Source: Brachynemurus nebulosus (Eukaryota; Arthropoda; Insecta; Neuroptera; Myrmeleontidae). From it: 64,000 nt of DNA. The stretch spans positions 15,522,332-15,586,331 of the forward strand of contig JAPWDM010000005.1 in assembly GCA_035578155.1 (NCBI GenBank), written 5' to 3'. The translations under genes and the position numbers were made by a program. Under the pieces are notes generated by a model. That model ran no database searches, was not told the origin of the DNA, and worked only from the letters and a program-made list of their open reading frames with translations. Below are positions 38,058 through 48,681 of this stretch, piece by piece (position 1 is the stretch's first letter; every line of letters begins with the position of its first letter).

Positions 38058-38998
38058 GGGGAGACCGGGGCAAAATCGTATAGCTAAGGATTTAGGGTTG
38101 TAGATCATTCATTTTAAAACATAAATGTGTGAAACCAACGTTTATAATTGGTCAGTTTCACAAAGAACATAGCCACATTAACATATTTCAGATAATCACA
38201 ATATTAAACAAAAATAACACAAAAAATTCAAACCACTATTTATTACGATTTTACCCCGACACATGGACAAAACCGTATACTATACTCGACACTGAAAAAA
38301 TCGGTTTAATTGTCTTAAACCTTTGTTTAGCCTGTTAAAGAACTCAAATCATTTTTTTTGTTTGAGTTTCTTGACTCAATCTTGTATAATATTGACTTAG
38401 ATAAATAACATGTTCGAGAAGTTTTGAACCATCTTATGTTTCCGTCAAATACCGCTTCAATGGGTTTTCCCGTGTTATACAGATCCCATTTTTTTTACTA
38501 GTACCTAGTAGCTCTTTTATGATCACGTAGCATCCTTTTTGCAACTAATAATAAAAAATCAATTTGGTTCATATATATATATATCCAAGTCAAAATTGTA
38601 TATAGGCCGGTTTTACCCCGTACGTTTTTGCCCTGGAGACCTATGTAAAAAAATATGACTCACTACTACATATGCAAATCGATCTCACCGGTACAAATAT
38701 TGTAAATTACGAGTAAATATACACACTTTAACATAACTGATTGGAGACTAACTTTTAATACACATAAACGTAACCATTTTTACTTGAATTTTCACAAAAA
38801 TAAGATCAAGTCTACCGAAAAACAATAAAATGAAATATTTTGAAAATGTTCATGCTTGCCGCTATAAGTTTTTGTTGACAAATAGCTCTCATTGGTGGAC
38901 GCTGTTGAGCGGCTTGCATTCCGGAAATTTTAATTAATTACAAAAATAGACCCACTATACTGTTTTACCCCGGTATACGATTTTGTACAAGTTTCCCC
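38058..38998. mobile_element. TA-flanked element with reiterated CCGGGGTAAAA motif
   Basis: GGGGAGACCGGGGCAAAATC at the left and the complement of GATTTTGTACAAGTTTCCCC at the right are imperfect inverted ends, bordered by TA (38056-38057 and 38999-39000). The inner motif ACCGGGG-AAAA-CGTATA recurs inside as ATTTTACCCCGACA (about 38250), CCGTATACTATAC (about 38273), GTTTTACCCCGTACG (about 38612) and TTTTACCCCGGTATACG (about 38964). TA target and style suggest a Tc1/mariner-pogo relative. No transposase was read; the 69-codon frame inside is not recognised. Confidence 0.7.
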
Positions 38999-40059
38999 TA
39001 CATCTTTTTAAAAATCTTGTAAATATGCTAAATTTATTTGTTGAATACATAAGTTAAATATTTAATTTTGATATTTTTTAACTATGACAATTACTTCCAT
39101 CTTTATTTGCTCAATTTTAAAAAAAGTAACAAAATTTATTTGAAAATGAACAATTGACGTTCGAAACAATTGCCATAATTTAAAAATAAAATGGTATTTT
39201 ACTATTTTGTGAAGTGAAATCGTTGTTTCATCAAATACCTATTTACAAATGCAGAATTCCATAAAGTAACGCACAAATCAATAAACATGGTCATTGTCAC
39301 TTATTGTTGTAGACCTATCTACATTTATTAGCACTGATGTTATTACTTATAAATCATCCTCTATGCATTACTTATAAATCATCCTCTATGCACAGGCTTC
39401 ATAAGCTTATACCGTATATAATATTCTCGTATTTCTATGTTAAATTTTATAGTTGTAAAAAGTTGTACTAACTTGAAATTGTTACATTCATTCATACATT
39501 TCAGTTCTCCAGCCAACGCTTCTACAAACGAGTGTTTTCTGATATTAACTTTAGTCAATGTTGGTATTTTCATTTCAACTTACGTTTGCAGTATTATCTA
39601 AAATATAAATTGTTAGCAGAATATTTTCTATATCATTTCTGACTACCGTCTCATACTCAAAATATTTTCGGGTGATCATCAGCAAACATACATGTTATAT
39701 TTTATGTGCACCTATATTTTATGGCGTTTACATTTCTTTGTTTGATAGTTTACAATTTAATGTAAATCTACTTGAAGCAAAAATAGAGGCATATTGGGTC
39801 AAAACTGTCAATTATTTGTACTACTTTGTAAACAGACATTCATTGTAAGTATAGGTATCGATTTACCTATCTCGTCAAATTTCGTATTTTACCCACTCAA
39901 ATTTTTTTATGTGAGTTTAGTACACACACTAGCCACATTTTCTGCCAGACTACTTTAAAAATTTTTTCATGGTTAGTGATGTCTTGTGACAGGAACTAGT
40001 ATATCTCGTATATTAGATAAAATTTTGTTATAAAAATGAAATCCGGACATATATTATAA
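38999..40059. other. No gene; 25-bp tandem duplication
   Basis: The 25-mer starting ATTACTTATAAATCATCCTC is exactly duplicated head to tail (39342-39366 and 39367-39391). An unrecognised 64-codon minus-strand frame (39379-39573) begins beside it. Otherwise featureless. Confidence 0.5.
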
Positions 40060-40268
40060 AATGTGAAAGTGAGTTTGTTTGTTTGTCTGGCTTGCTTTCA
40101 CGCCTCATCAGCGTAATCAATCGATTTGAAACTTTTCATAGAAATAGCATGGAAAGGAGAGAAGTTCACAGGTTACTCTTTACTCTGCAAAACATTTAAC
40201 TTTCGCTGAAAAAACCAGATGTCAATGGTAAGAAAGTTAAATTATTCCCAATGAGCATAGCTCGTGTT
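40060..40268. mobile_element. Possible Helitron fragment
   Basis: A GTGAGTTTGTTTGTTTGTCTGG run, a TTCACGCCTCATCAGCGTAA block with AATCGATTTGAAACTTTTCA, and a closing GAGCATAGCTCGTG are reminiscent of non-autonomous insect Helitrons. Neither terminus is canonical, so this is tentative. Confidence 0.25.
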
Positions 40269-41817
40269 TAATTAAGGGGAGGTTTACTCGAGAATCCTTA
40301 AAAATTATGTATTTTTCTAGAATTTTTTTCTCAAGAACGGAAGTAACTATCAAATTCAAATTTTGTACACATATTTATTAAAATAATGGAAACATTAGGA
40401 GTGGATATTTATAACATATTTATTAAGTATTAAACTATAAAAAAAAAAAAATTTTCAAGGCAAAATATAAAAAATTGTCCATTTTATAGAGATACTGCAG
40501 TGTGACGATCCGAAAATCCAATGCCTTGTTGGCGGACATCCTAGCGCCGGTAATAAACCACCGAAATCCAAAAGATTTATACAATATATGAAGAGTACCG
40601 GCACTTCTACCTGTAATATCAATAATTTGCTGGAAGAAAAAAAATGTCGGATGTTTGAACTTTTGATTACGATTTTTATCTTATTTTTCGCTCTTTAAAG
40701 TAAACTTAAAAATAAAAAAAAATATTGAAAGTGTATCGAACTTAGGTAGAGGTGCCGAAGAATTGAATTATCTTTAAAATAAAAAATTAAAAAAAAGGAT
40801 CGAATAGTTTTTGAGTTATCGTGTCCCGCCAGTTTTCAAAAATGTACACCTCTAAGAAAAAAATGTACCGTTTTACTACTATTATAGGAGGCAATTAAAT
40901 GCCTTCTATAATGACAGTAACATTACAAACCGTAATGTACGAAGGTGAAAAATACACCATCATGGTGTAATTGTTACTCACTCATATGTGTAGTTTTACA
41001 CATGTCGTACGTAAAATTACGGTCCAGGTGTGTAATAGATTACGTTTTATTTGTGTATTAACTACACAACAAGATGTAATTTTACACATTCAGTTCGCAA
41101 TAGTGCGCAGTTAAACGTAAAATTACATCATATTAATGTATTTTTAAACCACGCCTGTACACCTGAATATGTAATTTTACACACTTATATAGTAATGTTT
41201 ACACCCAGAAAAGTGTAATATTAATCCAACTGAATCACTCATTCTGATTCAATTCAACTGAATCAGTATCAGTGATTCAATTGTGCTGAAAAAAATAAAC
41301 TGATTCAACTTAATTGAAAATAACGAATCAAAAAAGATTATTGATGGTTTTTTTACATAAATATTTATAATAATATGACGTATAGAATAATTTGGAATTA
41401 TATACAAAAAGATTCGAGATGTTAATATTTTGTTTGTTATGTCTAAATTTCTATATAAGTGTGTCGTATGATAAAATAATAATTCTTTTGGTAAATTTTA
41501 AAATAAACACTCCAAAAAAGTAAGATTATAAAAGTTTTATTATGAACGTTTACTTGCTTTCATGAACATAGGTAATCTTTATTTTGCAGTGTAACTGCCA
41601 ATTAAACTGGTCAAAATTTTGAGATATGACTTTTTTTTACAATGCTTACGTTTTGCAGACACAATTATTTAAGCAATATCTTATAAAAAATTTAATTCTA
41701 ATTAGATTACAATGATAATATTAAAAACTAATGGATTAAAATTGTAGTTACATCATATCAAAAATATAGTTTAAGAAAATTAACTAAACAATACTTAAAT
41801 ATAAGAAAAACAATATT

Positions 41818-43233
41818 CTGCTGACTCTTGCCATTCTTAGAACTTCGCAGAAAATGCATGCTGTGCTTTCATAGATATCTTCACCAATTCCAGTTTCTAA
41901 ACAAATCAGAAAATAAGGGTTACTTAATTTTATAACCATTTTTGATTATTATTTTTTTCTTTTTTTAATAACTATTTCACAGAAATTTAAAATTAAGAAA
42001 AATTTCGCTTTCGCTACAAAATTACTTCTAGGCTATTTTAATGAATGTACAGATATTAGATTTTTGATTAAAAACTCACCAGCAAAGTGACCCGGCGTGC
42101 TTATGGCACTGGCACTTCCGAACTGGTAGACGGAGGGTTTGAATTCCGTAGCCGGTTATATGCTGGCGAAAGTTTTCTGCTATTTCCCATCATAATTCCA
42201 GATGAATATCGACATTCTCCTCAAGAAGATGGTTGCAAACACACACCTACCAAATCCTTATACCGCTTTTCTTGTCCTCCGCCCAATATTCTGCTGACTC
42301 TTGCCATTACTAGAACTCAGGGAAAATGTAGGCTGCGGTTTCACATATGTCTTCACCAATTCCTTTTTCTAAACAAATCAAAAAATAAGGATTACTTAAT
42401 TTTATAACCATTTTTGTTTATTTATTTTATTTATCTTTTTTCAATAAATATTTCACAGCAATTTAAAATTAAGAAAATTTCGTTTTTTGCTATACAATTA
42501 CTTCTAGGTTATTTTAATGAATGTACAGATATTAGATTTTCGATTAAAAACTCACTAGCAAAGTAACCCGGCTTGCTTAGGCACTGGCACTTCCGAACTG
42601 GTAGACTGAGGGTTTGAATTCCGTTACCGTTATATGCTGGTGAAAGTTTCTCTGCTATTTCCCATCGCAATTCCAGATGAATATCGACATCGTCCTTAAA
42701 AAGATGGTTGCAAACAGACACCTACCAAATCCTTATACCGCTTTTCCTGTCCTCCGCCCAATATTCTGCTGACTCTTGCAATTACTAGAACTTCAGGGAA
42801 AATGTATGCTACGGTTTCACAGATGTCTTCACCAATTTCGATTTCTAAACAAATCAGAAAATAAGGGTTACTTAATTTTATAACATTTTTGCTTATTTAT
42901 TTTTTCTTTTTTCAATAACTATTTCACAGCAATTTAAAATTAAGAAAATTTCGTTTTTGCTACACAATTACTTTTAGGTTATTTTAATGAATGTACAGAT
43001 ATTAAATTTTTGATTAAAAAACTCACCAGCAAAGTAACCCGGCCTGCTTAGGCACTGGCACTTCCGAACTGGTAGACTGAGGGTTTGAATTCCGTAACCG
43101 GTTATATGCTGGTGAAAGTTTTCTGCTATTTCGCATTGTAATTCCAGATGAATATCGACATCGTCCTTAAGAAGATGGTTGCAAACAGACACCTGCCAAA
43201 TCTTTATACCGCTTTTATTGTTCTCCGCCCATA
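41818..43233 (-). repeat. Three tandem copies of a ~474-bp unit with exon-like segment
   Basis: CTGCTGACTCTTGC marks unit starts at 41818, 42291 and 42766 (spacing 473 and 475). On the minus strand each unit has an open stretch reading VCNHLLKDDVDIHLEL and WEIAEN, bounded downstream by CTTTGCTG|GTGAGT or CTTTGCTA|GTGAGT, a good 5' splice consensus, and upstream by TTTGGTAG. This looks like a duplicated exon. However, the same segment on the plus strand (ACCCGGC...GAACTGGTAGACGGAGGGTTTGAATTCC...GCCGG) also resembles a tRNA-derived SINE head. Small indels break the frame between copies, so a working exon is unlikely now. Confidence 0.7.
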
Positions 43234-43414
43234 TCATCATGAAAAAGTTGAGAAATAATGATGTGAGTGACGTCCGTTACATACCATTGTCTAAAAAACG
43301 AACGTTAAATTCCATTATTATTATTACCATTGTTATTATTACTTAAAAAACTCGATTTCCATACGTCGCGTCGTTTCAATTTAAACCTGTTATGAATTTA
43401 TATTACTGTAAAGC

Positions 43415-43436
43415 AAAAAAAAAAAAAAAAAAAAAA
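43415..43436. repeat. A22 homopolymer
   Basis: A run of 22 A residues just after the tandem repeat; it could mark a retroposed end. Confidence 0.9.
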
Positions 43437-43459
43437 TTCGTTAAGTGCGTGCTCTTGAC

Positions 43460-44040
43460 ACGCACTAACAAGTAAAGGTCCCGAAGCCGGACCTATCGAT
43501 TTCGATGAAACTTAAATATATTGTAGAATACTTAAAACTAAGGGACACGTATTTTTTTTATCTGCGGAAAACGGTTTGAAGGGGTGAAATCGCCCTCCAA
43601 AAATTGGGGTAAAAATTTAATTTTTCAAATATCTCGAAAACAGTAAGAGATAGAGAAAAAGTTTAAATTGGCGATATTGCTCTTTTTTAAAGAGCTATCT
43701 ATTGATATGCAATTTGTTCATATTACATCAACAGAGTGGTTGGGGGTTAAAATTTGGGGGTTAATTTTGCAAAAAGGGGGTGAAAAATAAACAATATAAA
43801 AATTTTGTTTACAGATTTGAAATCTACGTCAAAAAATCTAATTGACCTGTTTTTGCTCAATGTCCTAATATTAAGTCTAGGGGTAGTTAACTAGAGGGTG
43901 ACTCTGTCGAATAGTCGTACAATTTGGGTATTTCAAGAGTTCTTCATGGAAAATAGCTTAAGACAATTAGAATAACGTAGAAATGAAATTCTCGAATTCA
44001 AAATTGTGTTTGAGCAACATTGGACAGGGGGTGAGTCACC
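43460..44040. repeat. Probable old repeat of ordinary composition
   Basis: Less A/T-rich than its surroundings, with phrases such as CTATCGATTTCGATGAAACTT, GGGGTGAAATCGCCC and GGGGGTTAATTTTGC that resemble the satellite-like region at 22.1-23.0 kb in style. No reading frame and no second copy in the window. Confidence 0.35.
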
Positions 44041-44095
44041 CTCTTAATTACATACTAGTTTATATACACTAATTTTTGCTATTAACACACTGATA

Positions 44096-44330
44096 GTGGT
44101 AAAATAATGTCACAATAAGTGGTTCTGAAGTTGGACTATCATATGTAAGGTCTTTATTAGGTTTGTTTTTTAATGGATATTATAGTTTTCCTTATCGAAA
44201 ATTATCGATACCGAAAATTACATAACCTCAGCTAAAATAACGAAACCTAATAAAAACCTTACGTACGATAGTCTAACTTCAGAACGATCTATTGTGACAC
44301 TATTACCCCCTGTCAGTGTGTTAAAAGATA
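44096..44330. mobile_element. TTAA-flanked MITE
   Basis: CACACTGATAGTGGTAAAAT at the left and the complement of ACCCCCTGTCAGTGTG at the right are inverted ends with TTAA on both sides (44092-44095 and 44331-44334). Pairing continues inwards for about 80 bp (TGTCACAATA, TTCTGAAGTT, ACTATC, CCTTA, CCTAATAA). The 235-bp element lies inside the inner element, making a third nesting level. TTAA specificity suggests a piggyBac-type helper. Confidence 0.85.
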
Positions 44331-45302
44331 TCTGAATTGTAGACGTTTTAATTTTCACAGAAATTGAGAGCCCCACAAAATAAATTATAGTCAAATTGTA
44401 AAATAAACTTTTATCAAATTACATAACTATTTGTATGAAGCAAAATTAAAAAAATTAACTTACCTGAAATATTTTAAATGTATCATCAGGACAGCATTTT
44501 GGAAACAAACAAATTTATATTACAGTATTCTTTGCACATTATTCCAGAATCCATTTTACACAATGCATATAAAAAAAACAAAACATCAGTACACCGCTAT
44601 AACACTGTTTTTGTAACATATTTAAAGATTAATTTATCATACACGTTATAATTATATTAACTATATATTCTATCAAAAAATACTTTTGTTTAATTCAGCT
44701 AATTTGAACACATAATTTTTAACCTTTAAGAATATTACTTATGTACGTATAAATATTACAGCAATCCAATAACAGATAATATTAAAATACATAAACTCAT
44801 ATGCGCGCGCATGGGTTTTGCTATTTAGTGGTGTAAAAATAAACCAAAAGCGTTGTAAAAATCCAAAGTTACACCTTTATTTGTGTAATGTTAAAAAAAA
44901 AACAGTAATTATACACAAATTATATAAAAATACACCAATTTTTTCATATTACACAAATAATAGTGCATATTTTCAGAGCGAGGAGTAATTTTGCTCTAAA
45001 TTTAAGTTATTTTACACGTTTTTGACCCTTTTTTCTTAGAGTGTAGTTCCGAGATATTGTAAAATATATATAAAGAAACGTATTTACAAAATTTTATACT
45101 TAATACTCATTATTGCGTGAACTACGTTTTTTGAATTTTTTTTTTATAGAAAGCTGGATTCGGTTAATGTGCAAGTCTCTTGTTTTTAAATTATTTTCAG
45201 CAAAATCACTTTGGGAACATATTCTACACATAATTAGCTACCAATTTCTGCAAAAAAAAAGATCGATTTTTTTTAACGACTCTCAAGTAAACCTCCCCTT
45301 AA

Positions 45303-45470
45303 AAAAAATTAAAATTAATTTTATTTTTGATTCAGTTTTGTATGTTAGGCCTGATGATGAATTTCTAAACTCGAAACTTACATTGCCTTTTAAAATAAAT
45401 AAATTTAGTTTTTTTGAAAAAGCTTGGTGGTAACTATCCCAAAATTTTTTTCTTTTATTTAAAAAAAAAT
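45303..45470 (+). mobile_element. Penelope-type tail fragment
   Basis: An A/T-rich segment with a hammerhead-like core (45345-45387) followed by AAAATAAATAAATTTAG and TTTTTGAAAAAGCTTGGTGG. No coding sequence is attached. It directly adjoins the right TTAA of the piggyBac-type shell. Confidence 0.4.
45345..45387 (+). ncRNA. Hammerhead ribozyme-like core, cleavage site altered
   Basis: TTAGGC precedes CTGATGA. A 15-base segment can form GAATTT/AAACTC with one mismatch, then come GAAAC, TTAC and ATT, then GCC. GGC/GCC forms helix I. The helix III G before the cleavage triplet is replaced (ATT instead of GTH), so this copy is probably inactive. Confidence 0.5.
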
Positions 45471-45506
45471 TAATCCGGCAGGATTATATTTTAAACTGAT
45501 GCTACT

Positions 45507-45675
45507 CAGGGTCGTGGAAGAAACGGGGACCCCGAAATGGAACAAGTCACATTCTGTTAAAATTTTATAAATGAGCAAAAAAAAAGCTTGTTTTTATTAC
45601 ATTTTTCCGAGCCCCTTTCCAATAACTACGAGTTTCAGGACTAGAACCTCGGCTGCCCCCTCTCGTGGGGTCTGA
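45507..45675 (+). repeat. Dispersed repeat family C, copy 3
   Basis: It begins CAGGGTCGTGGAAGAAACGG, with GGACCCCG, an A/T centre with ATGAGCAAAAAAAAAGC, and a GGCTGCCCCCTCTCGTGGGG end, in the same order as copy 2. Confidence 0.65.
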
Positions 45676-46011
45676 TTCTACTGATTCCAGTAGATTATTT
45701 TCCCCTACTTAATGTTCGTTACTATATAATATAATAACACGTGTGTATGTTATGCTTAAAGATATCATCTTTCCATATTGGTTTCATTAAATATTAAGAG
45801 TAAATAATTGAAGGAACATCTTACGCTTAAAGTTGGTTTAAGATCGAAGCACGCAAGTTTCCTATAGGATATTTTATGTATTTCTACACGCAACGGAAAA
45901 TTTCAATAAAATCATAATTGCAAATTATTTATTAAAGAAAATATTTTTTTGTATTTTGTGTTATCTTTACTTGTTGGAATTAAATTTTTTTCACATTTCA
46001 AAATTGTTTAC
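45676..46011. other. No gene recognised
   Basis: A/T-rich, nothing supported. Confidence 0.4.
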
Positions 46012-46019
46012 GTTCAAAC

Positions 46020-46452
46020 TAGTGATGTCGGATGATTAATCGATTATCGGTTTAGTCGACTAATTTTGTTTACATTTAGTCATATTTTAGTCGACTATTT
46101 TACCTTCGATTAAATGATTAAAATAATTAAATTTTTTTCAAATGACTAAAAACGACTAATTTAACAATTTTTCTGTATTATTTATTGGACTTCAAAAAAT
46201 GGAAACTAAAAAATTATCTATCTATATGATTTTTCACTTTTATGTGAATAATATATGTGATACTTCATATCTTTCTTTTTTTAACAGAAAAATATTAAAA
46301 ATCCATAATTAAATTTGAAAAAAAGCCTGGTTTTTGAAAGAGTTACATAGGTGACCTTACCATGAATTCGACTAAAAATTTAGTCGATTAGTCAACTACT
46401 CTGTGCTCTGTAGTCGATTAATCGATTAACTACTTCTCGGCCGACATCACTA
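46020..46452. mobile_element. hAT MITE with perfect 8-bp target duplication
   Basis: TAGTGATGTCGG and CCGACATCACTA are inverted ends, flanked by GTTCAAAC on both sides (46012-46019 and 46453-46460). Subterminal regions are rich in TTAGTCGACTA and ATTAATCGATTA words, present in both orientations. TAGTGATG termini and 8-bp duplications are typical hAT. The 433-bp element is non-coding. Confidence 0.92.
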
Positions 46453-46849
46453 GTTCAAACGGATTTTAAATTGTAGATAAAAGAAATTAAAAGAAATCGT
46501 AAAGCTTAAAATTTATTTTATATTTATATAAGAGTAAAGTTTTAGTAGATATTCCTCTATTGAATTTCAGAGAAACTGATACGAATCTCTTAGAGCGTGT
46601 TCGAAAACTTTTTAAGTCGGTAATGTTAATTAATTATTAACTCTGTGGTTATAATAATCTTCCGTTTCACTAATTAAACTTGTAGAAAAAACATTTTCTA
46701 AGAAAATTTACATCTAGCTTTTACATACATCTATTTTCGTTTATTTATATTCGACCTTGACGCACTAAGTACCACCGTAAGGTAGTACCACCTGCTTAGA
46801 CAAGTCAATAAGGTGAAATGAATGATCTTTGCGGTCTTTTTTTGTGCAA

Positions 46850-47332
46850 ATGAAAGAGAATCAAAGTGCATAATGAACAAGGAAAGTACGAAATAGTAAG
46901 AAATTTGAACACTAATTTGCGAATAAAGTTACTTATTGATTGTTTAAGGAAAAGGATATTTTGGAAAAATAATCACCAGTTGTAATTTGAAAATGATTTG
47001 TATTTCACGAATGAAAGTGCATCAAAGTGCATAATGAAGAAGGAAAGTAAAGAAATAGTAAGAAATTTGAACATTAATTTGCGATAAAGTTACTTATTGA
47101 TTGTTTAAAGAAAAGGATATTTTGGAAAAATAATCACCAGTTGTAATTTGAAAATGATTTGTATTTCACGATTGAAAGTGCATCAAAGTGCATAATGAAG
47201 AAGGAAAGTAAAGAAATAGTAAGAAATTTGAATATTAATTTGCGATAAAGTTACTTATTGATTGTTTAAGGAAAAGGATATTTTGGAAAAATAATCATCA
47301 ATTGTAATTTGAAAATGATTTGTATTTCACGA
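46850..47332 (+). repeat. Three tandem 161-bp units (inverted Penelope tail)
   Basis: The phrase TGTTTAAGGAAAAGGATATT recurs at 46941, 47102 and 47263, exactly 161 bp apart, with few substitutions. The segment TTTTGGAAAAATAATCACCA and onwards to GATTTGTATTTCACG is the inverted copy of 48112-48180 downstream of the GIY-YIG fragment. The last unit ends CACGACGTACGT, which on the minus strand reads as the helix III and cleavage part of a hammerhead. Confidence 0.9.
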
Positions 47333-47741
47333 CGTACGTTATCAGTTGAAATACCAGTTGAAAAGAAGAATAATTTGATTTACTCGGTTCCTTGCGGTTC
47401 GTGCGAAGCTCTTTACGTAGGCCAGACACTCAAAAATGCTTGAACATCGGCTAAAACAACATCGATGGGATCTGAGAAAAGGTGACTTCCGAACTGGTTT
47501 AACACAGCATTTAAACGAAAACGATCACCGTTTTGTTTTTGATGACACCAAAGTGTTCCAATTTGAAACAGGTTACAGAAAAAGATTAATTTTGGAACGT
47601 TTATGGATAAACACACAAAAAGCACATTGTAATAACCAAACTGATGTGTCAAATTTGACATCTTATATTCCAAACAATGTGTACAAGTGCGCAGAAGATT
47701 ATGAACAGTCATTCAACTCAATAATGTCAAATATTAAATAA
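47333..47741 (+). pseudogene. Penelope GIY-YIG endonuclease C-terminal fragment
   Basis: The first segment reads PVEKKNNLIYSVPCGSCEAL and then YVGQT before running into TGA. Moving one base within the A5 run at 47432-47436 gives the continuing frame MLEHRLKQHRWDLRK, then GLTQHLNENDHRF, ETGYRKRLILERLWI and a C-terminal NNVY motif, ending at TAA. The I-Y-S-(I/V)-P-C-x-x-C...YVGQT block, R of HRLKQH, H of LNENDH and E of LILERL match the GIY-YIG domain as found at the end of Penelope-like reverse transcriptases. About 136 codons remain, with one frameshift. An opposite-strand open frame here is a shadow. Confidence 0.85.
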
Positions 47742-48070
47742 TACACTAGTTTAACGAAAACAGACAAAGTATTAGTCGTTTAATAAAAAGCTCTGTTTTT
47801 AACAATATATTTTTAGCTTAATTTAATTGTTTTAATTATCTTAACCACATTTTAATTATTTATTATGATATTTTATAGAATATTTTAATTGTTTTTGTTT
47901 GTTTAATTATGTGCAGTTTTTTAAACTTTTTGTTTACCTATATTAATCATATTTTTGATGAACAATTTTTATTTCATTTTGTATATTTTTGAACAACTTT
48001 GTTTCTTATTACTGTTTTCCTGATACTTATTTATATACTGTTAACTTTTATTCTATTTTATTTTGTTGAC

Positions 48071-48120
48071 AAGGCCTGATGAGGGGGATTTTTCAAAACT
48101 CCGAAACTTACGTCGTAAAA
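48071..48120 (+). ncRNA. Hammerhead ribozyme-like core of the Penelope element
   Basis: The sequence is GGC, CTGATGA, GGGG, a 12-base loop, CTCC, GAAAC, TTAC, GTC, then GTAAAA. Core bases are all present; helix II pairs GGGG with CTCC (one G-U); the cleavage triplet is GTC. Helix III is a single C-G pair with a 4-base loop. Helix I is weak in this monomer (only GC/GT). It lies about 330 bp downstream of the GIY-YIG stop codon, the position known for ribozymes of these elements. Confidence 0.65.
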
Positions 48121-48379
48121 TATAAATCATCTTCAAATTACAACTGGTGATTATTTTTCCAAAATATTCTTTCCCTTAATATTCGGCATCACCAAAAGAC
48201 CCTTTACAAAATTATTGACTGTTTTTAAGTATAATCAATACATTGAATTAAATATGTATTTATCGTATTTTTTGTAATATTGTAAAAATGAAATAAAATG
48301 TTCTCTGATACAAAATTTTAATTGATAGAATTTCTTTTGAATGAAATAATGACCTATGGCTCTTGACTTACTTCGAATA

Positions 48380-48675
48380 CAGTAGAAGCCCCGTAAACTT
48401 ACGCTTCATAAACTTGCTGTCTCTCTAATCTTGACTGGATAATTTCTCTACTCTTGACAATATTTTCTCCCAACATGATTCTTTCGTAATCAATTAAATT
48501 CGTAATTAATGACGCGTATAGCGTATATTTGGTATCCCTCTCTACCTATCTCTTTTTGTTAGATTTAAATTGCGTATATTGCGCATTCAGTGCGCATAGG
48601 AGCAGTAAATAGTGGGAATGTCAAGACTAGAGAATGGTCCTGGACACGCTTGTCAAGATTAGGGAGCATTTACTG
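48380..48675. mobile_element. Tigger/pogo-like MITE
   Basis: CAGTAGAAGCCCCGTAA at the left and the complement of TTAGGGAGCATTTACTG at the right are imperfect inverted ends bordered by TA (48378-48379 and 48676-48677). Words such as CTAATCTTGAC and GTCAAGATTAG are repeated in both orientations inside. The 296-bp element is non-coding. Confidence 0.75.
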
Positions 48676-48681
48676 TATATA

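Larger units (their letters stand above)
40847..45043. mobile_element. Large inner element with CACTCTAAGAAAAAA ends
   Basis: CACCTCTAAGAAAAAAATG on the left and TTTTTTCTTAGAGTG on the right are inverted ends bordered by TA (40845-40846 and 45044-45045). Both subterminal regions are full of GTGTAATTTTACAC-like words: about 40960-41215 on the left, 44840-44960 on the right. This suggests many transposase sites. The interior holds a three-copy 474-bp tandem repeat, an A22 run, a region of ordinary composition (43470-44040) and a small TTAA-flanked MITE. No catalytic protein was recognised. It sits inside the piggyBac-type shell, so it is younger than that element. Confidence 0.65.
40276..45298. 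mobile_element. piggyBac-type element (outer shell of a nest)
   Basis: GGGGAGGTTTACTCGAGA at the left and TCTCAAGTAAACCTCCCC at the right are inverted with a single mismatch, each bordered by TTAA (40272-40275 and 45299-45302). Its own sequence is about 0.57 kb on the left and 0.25 kb on the right; the middle 4.2 kb is a second element (40847-45043). No transposase frame was recognised in the shell. The right part contains A/T-rich open sequence only. Confidence 0.75.
46850..48180 (+). mobile_element. 5'-truncated Penelope-like element with inverted tandem leader
   Basis: The order is three 161-bp units, the C-terminal GIY-YIG fragment (47333-47741), a T-rich 3' untranslated region, a hammerhead-like ribozyme (48071-48120), and a tail whose inverted copies form the 161-bp units upstream. 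Penelope-like elements encode a reverse transcriptase followed by a GIY-YIG endonuclease, and carry LTR-like repeats that can be inverted and contain hammerheads. The reverse transcriptase is entirely missing, so the copy is dead. Confidence 0.8.

Noticed and set aside
40100..40125. CTGATGA on the minus strand followed by GAAAG, hammerhead-like
   Set aside because: No room for helix II between the core halves and no cleavage triplet in position; better explained as part of a Helitron-like fragment.
44470..44500. Minus-strand CTGATGATAC, possible hammerhead core
   Set aside because: No helix II or GAAA follows.
47413..47712. 99-codon minus-strand frame
   Set aside because: Shadow of the GIY-YIG fragment on the plus strand.
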